Below are positions 34,746-41,160 of a stretch of 41,745 bases of DNA, one piece after another. Made by a program: the position numbers and the translations under genes. The stretch comes from Acidobacteriaceae bacterium (lineage in GTDB: Bacteria > Acidobacteriota > Terriglobia > Terriglobales > Acidobacteriaceae): the NCBI GenBank assembly GCA_003134655.1, contig PLBY01000086.1:1-41745 (forward strand), read 5' to 3'. A model generated the notes under the pieces. The model made no database searches. It was not told where the DNA came from and saw only the letters and a program-made list of their open reading frames with translations. Numbering within the stretch: position 1 is the first letter of the stretch; each line of letters starts with the position of its first letter.

Positions 34746-35170
34746 CACCGTTAGAGATTGGAAAGATCGAAGGCGTATCGACGCGCACGGCGCAAAGGTA
34801 CATCACACAGGGATTCGCTGGGCACAAGTTGCCAGCAGTCCGGCTTGGACAAGGCTACAGCGTTGACCCGAAGGCTTACGCAGCTTGGCGCATTCTCTGT
34901 GGATGGGACAAGGCGCAACCCGCGCCGAGACCCGCGCCAAAAGTTGTCCAGGTGGAAGTAGCTGCGCAGCCGATAGCAGTTCCGGCGCGTCCGGCTCCGG
35001 CTCCCACGTTCCGACCTTGGCCGCTATGCGCTGATCCCAACGGAGTCATCACAAATTGTCCGCATGAGCACTCATGCTCACATCCGCATCCGCTGGCGGT
35101 GAAAGCCCACGAAGAAGCAGAAGCACGCGCATTACGCATGAAATATCGAGGTGATCCCGATGAATACTAG
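34742..35170 (+). CDS. HTH-headed protein with Pro-Ala linker and Cys/His tail
   Basis: A product of 142 residues. GTG 34742 overlaps the previous stop by four bases. Residues 1-50 (LEIGKIEGVSTRTAQRYITQ, then AVRLGQGYSVDPKAYAAW) resemble an excisionase/MerR-type helix-turn-helix with wing. A Pro/Ala-rich linker follows (APRPAPKVVQVEVAAQPIAV), and then CADPNGVITNCPHEHSCSHP with four cysteines and several histidines, a possible metal site. A DNA-binding accessory role is likely; the target is unknown. Confidence 0.6.
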   Translation: MTPLEIGKIEGVSTRTAQRYITQGFAGHKLPAVRLGQGYSVDPKAYAAWRILCGWDKAQPAPRPAPKVVQVEVAAQPIAVPARPAPAPTFRPWPLCADPNGVITNCPHEHSCSHPHPLAVKAHEEAEARALRMKYRGDPDEY

Positions 35171-35342
35171 AAAACTGGAACCCCTGCTGACTGTGAGGGA
35201 CGTTGGCTACTTGCTCCGGCTGACCCGGCAGACGTTGGCGAAGCTGATCACGTCCGGCCAACTGCACACGATCAAGATTAACGGCAGCTACCGATTCAGC
35301 GCCGACGATGTAGAGAAGTACGTCCGGGGGTGCCGACAATGA
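35160..35342 (+). CDS. Excisionase-family small HTH protein
   Basis: A product of 60 residues. The sequence LLTVRDVGYLLRLTRQTLAK, LITSGQLHTIKINGSYRFSA and DDVEKYVRG is a standard helix-turn-helix of the excisionase (HTH_17) family, where the residues after the turn read K-I-N-G-S-Y-R-F in the wing. ATG 35160 has GAGGTGAT upstream and overlaps the preceding gene by 11 bases. A role as recombination directionality factor for the integrase, or as repressor of the gene row, is plausible. Confidence 0.82.
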   Translation: MNTRKLEPLLTVRDVGYLLRLTRQTLAKLITSGQLHTIKINGSYRFSADDVEKYVRGCRQ

Positions 35343-35437
35343 CGAGCATCACGGTTGTTAGGACTGGCGGCGCTGGCGGCGATATGGCTGGCGCTGGTGC
35401 AGGTGGCAAGCCGGAAGGGTTGAGGGATGCAGAACCC

Positions 35438-35482
35438 ACAGCAGGGCCGCAGGATTCGGGGGAGTCTACCCGGCCCTGCTGT
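35438..35482. promoter_or_regulatory. Hairpin upstream of the HNH gene
   Basis: An 11-bp perfect stem, ACAGCAGGGCC with GGCCCTGCTGT, around 23 bases, followed by TGGTGATCTTTTAGG. It lies between the excisionase-like gene and the ribosome site at about 35492-35501; attenuation or mRNA processing are possible roles. Confidence 0.5.
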
Positions 35483-35509
35483 GGTGATCTTTTAGGAAAG
35501 GCGAAGCAG

Positions 35510-36088
35510 ATGAACAAGGAATTCTTGACTACAGCGGAAAAGGAAGCCGTCAAAGCGGAGATACTTGCGAATTGTGACCTTGTAGCCGACTGCTGGATTT
35601 ATAAAGGTGCCTCCAACGAATACGGCTACGGCATGAAGAAAATAGGCGGGAAGGTGCACACCGTTTCCCGTTTCATGCTGGCATACGACACCCGCGAGAG
35701 TCTCTGCAAGCCGGGATATGACGCATGCCACCGCGACGACATCTGCCCTTACAAGGCGTGCTGCAATCCCCGTCATCTGTACTGGGCGACCAGAAGCGAC
35801 AACTGCAAGGCGCGGGAGAAACGGAAGAGGGAAGAGCGTGAGGTGTTCACTTGGTGGGAGACTCATGCGTGGATTGATGGGGTGTTTTACAGTGACCGCT
35901 GTGACCCTAGCATTGACCGCTGCCTCGCCAGCTTGAACCGTGGGAGGGTGGAGCACGCTACAACCGACGTTTGGGAAGAGGAATTCGACAGCGGATTCCG
36001 CAAAGTCTTTAGTTTCTTAGCAGATATCGGTCGTCAGACGTGGGAGCAATTTAGGGGGGAGCATAGAGCACCATTAACCATTACCTAG
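35510..36088 (+). CDS. HNH endonuclease-like protein
   Basis: A product of 192 residues. The HNH-type segment is DACHRDDICPYKACCNPRHL, YWATRSDNC: His74, the NPRHL with Asn86 and His89, and Asn98, as in the phage HNH group (CH..D…C.NP.HL..GT..DN). The chosen start ATG 35510 has AGGAAAGG 8 bases upstream. The frame is open up to ATG 35339, which overlaps the preceding stop (ATGA), but that extension is Gly/Ala-rich and crosses the hairpin. HNH proteins nick or cut DNA and serve in homing, packaging or restriction; the role here is open. Confidence 0.75.
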   Translation: MNKEFLTTAEKEAVKAEILANCDLVADCWIYKGASNEYGYGMKKIGGKVHTVSRFMLAYDTRESLCKPGYDACHRDDICPYKACCNPRHLYWATRSDNCKAREKRKREEREVFTWWETHAWIDGVFYSDRCDPSIDRCLASLNRGRVEHATTDVWEEEFDSGFRKVFSFLADIGRQTWEQFRGEHRAPLTIT

Positions 36089-36141
36089 CCCATTCCCAAC
36101 ACCCTCCCACGCATAGGTAACGCCCTCCCATGCAGAGCAAA

Positions 36142-36176
36142 GCATGACCTCAGCACTCCCGGTGCTCCGGTCATGC
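36142..36176. terminator. Hairpin after the HNH gene, possible terminator
   Basis: GCATGACC pairs with GGTCATGC (8 bp, perfect) and inside AGCAC pairs with GTGCT. It is 54 bases after the HNH stop codon. No T-run follows, so termination may need other factors. Confidence 0.45.
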
Positions 36177-36305
36177 GCTCCCACTTGTCGGAACACCGCT
36201 ACGGGGCCTCTGGTTTCTGGCGGGGTCATGGCGGAATCCTGAATACCACGTATACCGTACACCCAACAAAGCAGTACCCGGCGACATCTCGCCGCCGGGG
36301 ATATT

Positions 36306-36506
36306 ATGACAATTCAACCTTCACTCGCTGACCTGATCGAATCGACAGGCCATGCACTCACCGCACAGCAACTTGCTGGCATTCTCGGAGTATCACCCAA
36401 AACAATTTTCAAACAAGCTAAGACCCACCGCATACCATCCTTCCGCATAGGGAGCGCCGTGCGCTTCGATCCGTTCTCCGTGGCACGTTGGCTGCGTAAG
36501 CAGTAG
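36306..36506 (+). CDS. Second excisionase-type small HTH protein
   Basis: A product of 66 residues. ALTAQQLAGILGVSPKTIFK, QAKTHRIPSFRIGSAVRFDP and FSVARWLRKQ make a textbook HTH_17 domain. ATG 36306 follows GGGGATATT. It converges with the zinc-ribbon gene (ending one base apart) and lies 0.3 kb from the integrase, a common position for an excisionase (Xis). Confidence 0.78.
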   Translation: MTIQPSLADLIESTGHALTAQQLAGILGVSPKTIFKQAKTHRIPSFRIGSAVRFDPFSVARWLRKQ

Positions 36507-36507
36507 C

Positions 36508-36765
36508 TTACTGTGGCCTGAAAATTAGATCGGTCAGTTTGTAGCTGGCTGCATCGCCGCAGTGTGGGCACACTTCGTCAGTTTTTCGCAGTGCTGGCTT
36601 CGGAGGGTCAACTACTTGCATGTTGTTGACGGTCTCACGTGGATATTGTTCGTCCACTAAGTGGAATATGAACTCCGCGTTGCACTTCTTGCAGTTAACA
36701 GCCCAATGTGGTGGCATGCCGCCGATGATGTCACGGATAGAGGAAGCGGGGTAGGATAATTTCAA
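36508..36765 (-). CDS. Small zinc-ribbon protein downstream of the integrase
   Basis: A product of 85 residues with two knuckles, CKKC and CPHC (VNCKKCNAEF, EVCPHCGDAA), which together form a likely zinc ribbon. The open frame starts with TTG 36765, 16 bases after the integrase stop; an in-frame ATG lies 14 codons later (MPPHWAV). The gene follows the integrase on the same strand and may share its transcript. No function is recognised. Confidence 0.65.
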   Translation of the reverse strand: MKLSYPASSIRDIIGGMPPHWAVNCKKCNAEFIFHLVDEQYPRETVNNMQVVDPPKPALRKTDEVCPHCGDAASYKLTDLIFRPQ

Positions 36766-36781
36766 ACGAGCCCACTTCCAG

Positions 36782-37927
36782 CTAGCCGAATATCGCGTTG
36801 ACCTTCACATTCGTTTCTTTGGTGCGCGACGGCTTCAGGTACCTCATCGTGGATTCCATATCGGTGTGACCCAGCCATGACTGCACCGTCCGCAGATCGA
36901 CACCAGCCCACAGGCACCGCGTAGCGAACGTAGCGCGGAACTTGTGCAGCCAAAAATTGTCCTTGTCCAGCTTCGCCCGTTCTGCAACTGCCTTCAGGTC
37001 ATCCAGAAAATTCAACTTGGGATTGCACCCGGCAGTAGGGAACACCAGCGTGCAAGTTTTGTCAGACTTCGCTTTCCACGCTTTGAGCGCCGTGACCAGC
37101 TTTGTAGGAATGGGAATCTCGCGTTCCTTGTATGCCTTCGGTGTCCAGCCACGATCCGGCTTGTGCGTGACCTTCACTGTGCTGGCGGCGAGGTTCACAT
37201 CAGACCAGTACGTATACATGACTTCCTGCTCACGCATCCCGGTCATGAGGAAGAACGAGTACCAGAGGTGTTCTTCGGCATCGCAGACGGCGAACAGCTT
37301 TTCCAGTTCATCGTTCTCGTATATCTCCGGTTCCTCTTCGGTGTAGCGCGGCCAGTCCTTCTTACCGACCAGCCCGCGAACTCCCGCAGCTTTCAGGAAC
37401 GTCATCACGTGTTCAAACTTGTTGTAGACCGTGCGGGGTGCGTGCTCCTTCTGATCTCGCAGGAACGCGCCGAACTTGAGCAGATCGTGACGGTCAACTT
37501 CCTCTAGGTAGAGTTTGTGGCAGGACTCGCAGAATTGATCCAGCGCCGTCTTATAGGCCGAGTAGCTTCTGGGCTTGTGGGTCAACTTCACATCAGCCAG
37601 GTATCCGGCGATAGCGCCGACCAGTGAGCGCCGACCTTCACCAGTCTCATGCACCACAGCGACACCGTTGTTGACTGCGTTGAGTTCTGCTTCCTTCTGC
37701 TGGCGGCGCGCGCTGGCGTCGGCGGCATCTTTGCCCACAGACAGCCGAACACGCCTCTCGCCTTCGTACCACTCGATGTAGTAGGAACCCTCAGGGTGCT
37801 TCTCGGGGATGCCATTGACCAGCACCGTGTCGGGCTTGATCCGGCCATTGGCCGCGAGAACTACAGGGCAGAAGCGGAGCCCCTTGGGGGTGAGCACTCG
37901 CTTGGTGACGTTGACTTGGCGGTTCAT
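36782..37927 (-). CDS. Tyrosine recombinase, integrase of the element
   Basis: A protein of 381 residues, complete. A SAM-like N-terminal domain covers about 100-190 (VGAIAGYLADVKLTHKPRSY, SAYKTALDQFCESC). The catalytic set is intact: Arg232 in MTGMREQEVM, a Lys in the HKPDRGWTPKAYKEREIPIP loop, His328 and Arg331 in LHKFRATFAT, His354 in WLGHTDMEST and the nucleophile Tyr363 in MRYLKP. ATG 37927 with AAAGG 7 bases upstream is the start; the open frame to 37999 is not needed. It lies 72 bases from the tRNA-Ser end, as expected for an integrase that inserts into this tRNA. Confidence 0.93.
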   Translation of the reverse strand: MNRQVNVTKRVLTPKGLRFCPVVLAANGRIKPDTVLVNGIPEKHPEGSYYIEWYEGERRVRLSVGKDAADASARRQQKEAELNAVNNGVAVVHETGEGRRSLVGAIAGYLADVKLTHKPRSYSAYKTALDQFCESCHKLYLEEVDRHDLLKFGAFLRDQKEHAPRTVYNKFEHVMTFLKAAGVRGLVGKKDWPRYTEEEPEIYENDELEKLFAVCDAEEHLWYSFFLMTGMREQEVMYTYWSDVNLAASTVKVTHKPDRGWTPKAYKEREIPIPTKLVTALKAWKAKSDKTCTLVFPTAGCNPKLNFLDDLKAVAERAKLDKDNFWLHKFRATFATRCLWAGVDLRTVQSWLGHTDMESTMRYLKPSRTKETNVKVNAIFG

Positions 37928-37998
37928 GTGGCGACCTTTCTGTGATTTCAGTATCACATCAAGTATCACCACGATACATCTTATTGAAACTAAAAGCA

Positions 37999-38016
37999 AT
38001 GGCGGAGAGGGTGGGA
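37999..38016. other. tRNA-proximal attachment site of the element
   Basis: ATGGCGGAGAGGGTGGGA, the same 18 bases as 28693-28710. On the minus strand it is the last 17 bases of tRNA-Ser including CCA, plus one base. The tRNA stays complete after integration. Confidence 0.88.
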
Positions 38017-38089
38017 TTTGAACCCACGATACCCGTTAAGGTATGTCCGCTTTCGAGGCGGATCGTTTCAACCACTCACGCACCTCTCC
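38000..38089 (-). tRNA. tRNA-Ser, anticodon CGA
   Basis: A 90-base class II tRNA. Acceptor GGAGAGG/CCTCTCC, discriminator G and an encoded CCA; D-arm GTGAGTGGTTGAAAC; anticodon arm TCCGC-CTCGAAA-GCGGA (CGA reads UCG); long variable arm ATACC-TTAAC-GGGTAT; T-arm GTGGG-TTCAAAT-CCCAC. All stems pair. Its 3' end is the integration target of the adjacent element and has been restored by it. Confidence 0.97.
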
Positions 38090-38109
38090 GCGTTGGACAA
38101 GAATGTTCT

Positions 38110-38169
38110 GTAGAGACGTTGCTTGCAACGTCTTGCTGCCGGCAGAGACGTAGCAAGCTACGTCTCTAC
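38110..38169. repeat. GTAG...CTAC double-hairpin repeat next to tRNA-Ser
   Basis: Starts GTAGAGACG and ends CGTCTCTAC. The first hairpin AGACGTTGC-TT-GCAACGTCT and the second AGAGACGTAGC-AA-GCTACGTCTCT are joined by TGCTGCCGGC. A different core sequence from the GCCGGC family, but the same GTAG head, CTAC tail and two-hairpin layout. Confidence 0.75.
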
Positions 38170-38185
38170 GATAATTCGACCGCTG

Positions 38186-38719
38186 TTACCGACGGCTTCG
38201 AAAGAACGTCTGCAGCACTTCCGCGCTGCGCCCGGCCAGCACTCCGCTGCGAACCTCGATCTTATGGTTCAGTTGCGGATGATTCAGGACTTGCATCACT
38301 GACTTCACGGCCCCGGCTTTGGGGTCATCCGAGCCATACACCAGGCGCCGAATCCGGGCATGCACCATCGCGCCGGCGCACATGGCGCACGGCTCAATTG
38401 TAACAAACAGTTCGCAGTCTTCCAGACGATGGTTACCAACGGTAGCACCGGCTTCGCGCAGAGCCATGACCTCGGCGTGCGCCGTCGGATCGGCGTCCGT
38501 GATGTTGCGGTTCCAACCGCGCCCCACGATCCGGCCGTCGCATACGACGACCGCACCCACCGGGACTTCTCCCGCTTCGAACGCGCGCAGGGCGCAGCGC
38601 AGAGCCTCTTCCATCCATAGTTCATCTGGATGAGGTTGGTCGGGGCCGGTCTTAGGTCTTGGGTCTTTGGTCCTGGGGTTCGCGCTTGGGGTTGTTTTCT
38701 GAGGAGGCACTCTGTTCAA
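38186..38719 (-). CDS. tadA: tRNA adenosine(34) deaminase TadA
   Basis: A protein of up to 177 residues that converts adenosine 34 to inosine in tRNA-Arg(ACG). The zinc-dependent deaminase site is complete: His81 and Glu83 in HAEVMALREAG, Cys111 and Cys114 in PCAMCAGAMVHARI; EVPVGAVVV precedes it. The start is uncertain: the frame opens at TTG 38719, and its first 30 residues are Pro/Lys-rich with no conservation expected, whereas typical TadA needs only a few residues before DELWMEEALRCALRAF. The true start may lie within 38614-38719. It is next to tRNA-Ser and the palindromic repeat. Confidence 0.92.
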   Translation of the reverse strand: MNRVPPQKTTPSANPRTKDPRPKTGPDQPHPDELWMEEALRCALRAFEAGEVPVGAVVVCDGRIVGRGWNRNITDADPTAHAEVMALREAGATVGNHRLEDCELFVTIEPCAMCAGAMVHARIRRLVYGSDDPKAGAVKSVMQVLNHPQLNHKIEVRSGVLAGRSAEVLQTFFRSRR

Positions 38720-38830
38720 TGCTCCGCCGTATTTTAGCGGGTTTAACGCAGGGGCGCAGGAAAGGAGTGCAGGAATCGGCAGGGCAGGCCAATGCAGCCA
38801 ACCGCTCCGGCGATCAAACGACGCCGGAGT

Positions 38831-38986
38831 TCAGATCACACTGAGCACCGTACGCACCACGTCCGGCACAACCGCATGCAGCACTGCCGGTACCACGATT
38901 CGGCCCACGGGATAGGCAAGCACGACCGCAGGCAACACCAGCAACAGCCATGTCCTCGTCGGCAGGTTTGTGAAATAGGCCTTCAT
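38831..38986 (-). CDS. 51-residue hydrophobic membrane protein
   Basis: ATG 38986 with GAGGAGAGGA upstream, stop TGA 38831-38833. The product has a short polar head (MKAYFTNLPTRT), then two short hydrophobic stretches (WLLLVLPAVVLAYPV and VVPAVLHAVVPDVVRTVLSV). It is too short for most gene callers; the strong ribosome site and the clean hydrophobic pattern are the evidence. No family is named; small proteins of this kind are common in soil bacteria. It lies upstream of tadA on the same strand. Confidence 0.6.
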   Translation of the reverse strand: MKAYFTNLPTRTWLLLVLPAVVLAYPVGRIVVPAVLHAVVPDVVRTVLSVI

Positions 38987-39184
38987 AACATCCTCTCCTC
39001 ATCAGTACGAACCGGCCACGGGAAAAGTTCCCCGGCGAGCGCCTCTCCCAAGTGCGGCCCTTTCAGTCACTAAGACCGCGTTGTCAGGTTAGACGTTCGG
39101 GAATAAGAAGGGTCAGAAGCCGATTTTTCATGGGCGTCGCCCCGGTTTGGGCGATTTCGCCGGATAATGGTATGCTTACGCGAT

Positions 39185-39646
39185 ATGGGCATGCCGAGTT
39201 TGCTGCGCAAAGTCTTCCTCGTTGACCTGCTGCAGGGACTGAAGATTACGTTTCGCTATCAGGATCCCAGGGAAATCTATACCGAGCAGTATCCCATGGA
39301 GCGGCCGCAGGTGGCCGAGCGCTACCGCGGGGCACCGCGGCTGAACGTCAACCCAGACACTGACGAGACCATGTGCATTGCCTGCGACCTGTGTGCGCTG
39401 GCGTGCCCAGAGAACCTGATCGTGGTCTCCAGCGCACGCAACGAGCAAACTCGCCGCAAGGAACTCACCGACTTTACCTACGACCTGAGCCGCTGCATGT
39501 TTTGCGGCCTCTGCGAAGACGCCTGCCCCGTCGACGCCCTCGAACTCACGCAGGATTTCGAACTCGCCAGCTACACGCGCGAAGGCTGGATCTGGGACCG
39601 CAAGACCCTGGAAAAGGGCCCGCAGCCCACGCAGTATCGGAAGTAA
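39185..39646 (+). CDS. nuoI: NuoI-like 2x[4Fe-4S] protein, isolated
   Basis: A protein of 153 residues with two ferredoxin motifs: CIACDLCALACP (Cys64, 67, 70, 74) and CMFCGLCEDACP (Cys104, 107, 110, 114). The segment LQGLKITFRYQDPREIYTEQ, then YPMERPQVAERYRG, is that of NADH-quinone oxidoreductase subunit I, and the tail (YTREGWIWDRKTL) also fits. In complex I it carries electrons between the peripheral arm and the quinone site. It is alone: no other nuo gene is visible on either side. The frame opens at 39167; ATG 39185 is chosen by family length. No ribosome site is visible. Confidence 0.88.
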   Translation: MGMPSLLRKVFLVDLLQGLKITFRYQDPREIYTEQYPMERPQVAERYRGAPRLNVNPDTDETMCIACDLCALACPENLIVVSSARNEQTRRKELTDFTYDLSRCMFCGLCEDACPVDALELTQDFELASYTREGWIWDRKTLEKGPQPTQYRK

Positions 39647-39813
39647 AGCTTTCAGCTGTCAACGTTCAGCAAAACCATTTAGAAGCCCGCCCGTGCTGTA
39701 TTCCTTCCTTGCCGCTTCACTGGCCGTGCCCGCCCTGAGTGACGCGGATCACTGCAAAGAAACTACGATCGGTCCTATCTTTCCAGGCAACTCTGGCAAA
39801 GGAGCAAACACCC

Positions 39814-40434
39814 ATGCCTACTGCAGCAAAAATTGATATCTACCGGCAGTTTCGCTCGGAGTACATCACTCCCAAGAAGCCAGGCCTGGTCAACGTGCAG
39901 CCGGCGCGCTATTTGACGTTCACCGGCCGCGGGGAGCCCGGCGGCGTGGCATTTCAATCCGCAATCGGAGCGCTTTACAACGTCGCGTTCACCGTCAAGA
40001 TGGCGCGCAAATTCACGGGCCAGGACTACACAGTCTGCAAACTCGAGGGACTCTGGTGGGCAGACGATCCCACGCAATGCTTCGCCAGCCAGCCGCGTGA
40101 GACCTGGAACTGGAAACTGATGATTCGCGTTCCAAGCTTCGTGGACGAGGGCGATCTGAAGGCCGCCGTCGAGAAACTGCTGGCAAAGGACAAACCGCAT
40201 GAGATTAGCGACGTGAAACTGGAAGTCCTCGACGAGGGCACCTCCCTGCAGATGCTACACGTCGGCCCCTACGATCAGGAGTCAGCGACGATGGTCCGGC
40301 TGCAAGCCTTCGCCGAAGAGAACAGGATGGAGTTCCACGGCCTGCACCACGAAATCTATTTGAGCGACCCTCGCCGCGTAGCTCCCGAAAAGTTGAGAAC
40401 GATTCTCCGAATCCCGGTTCGACGAACGGCTTAG
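39814..40434 (+). CDS. GyrI-like small-molecule-binding domain protein
   Basis: A protein of 206 residues from ATG 39814, with AAAGGAG 9 bases upstream. The fold signature is that of GyrI-like/SOUL-type stand-alone proteins: YLTFTGRGEPGGVAFQSAIG, ALYNVAFTVK, TVCKLEGLWWAD, ETWNWKLMIRVP, SLQMLHVGPYDQESATMVRL and HEIYLSDPRRVAPEKL. Such proteins bind hydrophobic ligands, and some hydrolyse cyclic compounds. No DNA-binding domain is present. The frame open upstream to 39739 is not used. Confidence 0.85.
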   Translation: MPTAAKIDIYRQFRSEYITPKKPGLVNVQPARYLTFTGRGEPGGVAFQSAIGALYNVAFTVKMARKFTGQDYTVCKLEGLWWADDPTQCFASQPRETWNWKLMIRVPSFVDEGDLKAAVEKLLAKDKPHEISDVKLEVLDEGTSLQMLHVGPYDQESATMVRLQAFAEENRMEFHGLHHEIYLSDPRRVAPEKLRTILRIPVRRTA

Positions 40435-40452
40435 TGATCGCGATCCCAGGAA

Positions 40453-41040
40453 CTATTCCTGTTTCGCGAGACGTTTTTCCGGCAGGAAGTACATCGCCGG
40501 AATCAACGCGAAGGTGAAGAACGAGGCGTACACCGACAGATAGGCCACAGGCACGGACGATAGATAGAGCGCCGCGGAAAAGACGTTCTTTCGCTGGATG
40601 GAGCGGTGATAGTCCGCGAGGTTGCCATCGCGGCTATCCTGCTCCACCAGAATGATTCGTAGCAGGTAAAGCGCCGAAGAACACAAGAACAGATCGAGCC
40701 CGTACAGCGCCACCGCCAGCGGTTCGTGATAGTTCTTTCCCAGGTAGTCCGTGACGAACGGCACCAGCGACATCCAGAACAGCAAGTACAGATTCGACCA
40801 AAGCAGTCGCGCCGTGACCCCGTGAACCGCATGGATCAAGTGATGGCGGTTCACCCACATGATGGCCACCACGAGAAAGCTGAGCCCATAGCTGAGGAAT
40901 ATGGGCGTAACTTTCCACAAGGCAGCCAGCGTAGGCTGCGAACGCGCGCGCAGCTCCAGCACCATGATCGTCACGATGATAGCGATCACGCCGTCGCTGA
41001 ACGCTTCGAGTCTGCCCGTTGTCATTTCGCTGTCAGGCAT
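40453..41040 (-). CDS. TMEM175-family (DUF1211) membrane channel protein
   Basis: A protein of 195 residues with about six membrane spans. The family signature R-x3-FSDGV-x-AI is present as RLEAFSDGVIAIIVTIMVLE in the first span. Further spans are FLSYGLSFLVVAIMWVNRHH, LLWSNLYLLFWMSLVPFVTD, PLAVALYGLDLFLCSSALYL and two near the C-terminus. Bacterial members form potassium-permeable channels as tetramers, with only one repeat per chain as here. No regulatory domain. It converges with the GyrI-like gene. Confidence 0.9.
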   Translation of the reverse strand: MPDSEMTTGRLEAFSDGVIAIIVTIMVLELRARSQPTLAALWKVTPIFLSYGLSFLVVAIMWVNRHHLIHAVHGVTARLLWSNLYLLFWMSLVPFVTDYLGKNYHEPLAVALYGLDLFLCSSALYLLRIILVEQDSRDGNLADYHRSIQRKNVFSAALYLSSVPVAYLSVYASFFTFALIPAMYFLPEKRLAKQE

Positions 41041-41051
41041 GCGGAGAATCT

Positions 41052-41152
41052 ACCACGGAGTCACGGAGCAAACCAAAAAGAGAGAAATCTATACGGGCGG
41101 CAAGTCAAAATCTATTTTCTGGTTCTTCTCCGTGCCTCCGTGTCTCCGTGGT
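41052..41152. repeat. Inverted CACGGAG repeat pair
   Basis: ACCACGGAGTCACGGAG (41052-41068) and CTCCGTGTCTCCGTGGT (41136-41152) are inverted copies with one mismatch, separated by 67 A-rich bases. It lies between two genes and could form a long hairpin. Similar CACGGAG strings are common in acidobacterial intergenic DNA, from memory. Confidence 0.6.
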
Positions 41153-41160
41153 GAACAGCC

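Larger units (their letters stand above)
28693..38016. mobile_element. 9.3-kb integrative element inserted in tRNA-Ser(CGA)
   Basis: The borders are 18-bp direct repeats, 9,306 bases apart, one being the tRNA-Ser 3' end. An intact tyrosine integrase lies next to the tRNA end and reads inward. Inside are a serine recombinase, three small HTH proteins, an HNH protein, many short unknown genes with overlapping stops and starts, a tRNA-like gene and a large repeat-rich non-coding field. Codon style and AT content in parts (about 31.8-32.5 kb) differ from the flanks. No relaxase, coupling protein, terminase, capsid or known replication gene was recognised, so it is neither a visible ICE nor a complete prophage; a satellite or mobilisable island fits better. 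Confidence 0.85.

Noticed and set aside
28693..38016. Complete prophage or ICE
   Set aside because: No terminase, portal, capsid, tail, relaxase, coupling ATPase or type IV secretion gene can be read in 9.3 kb.
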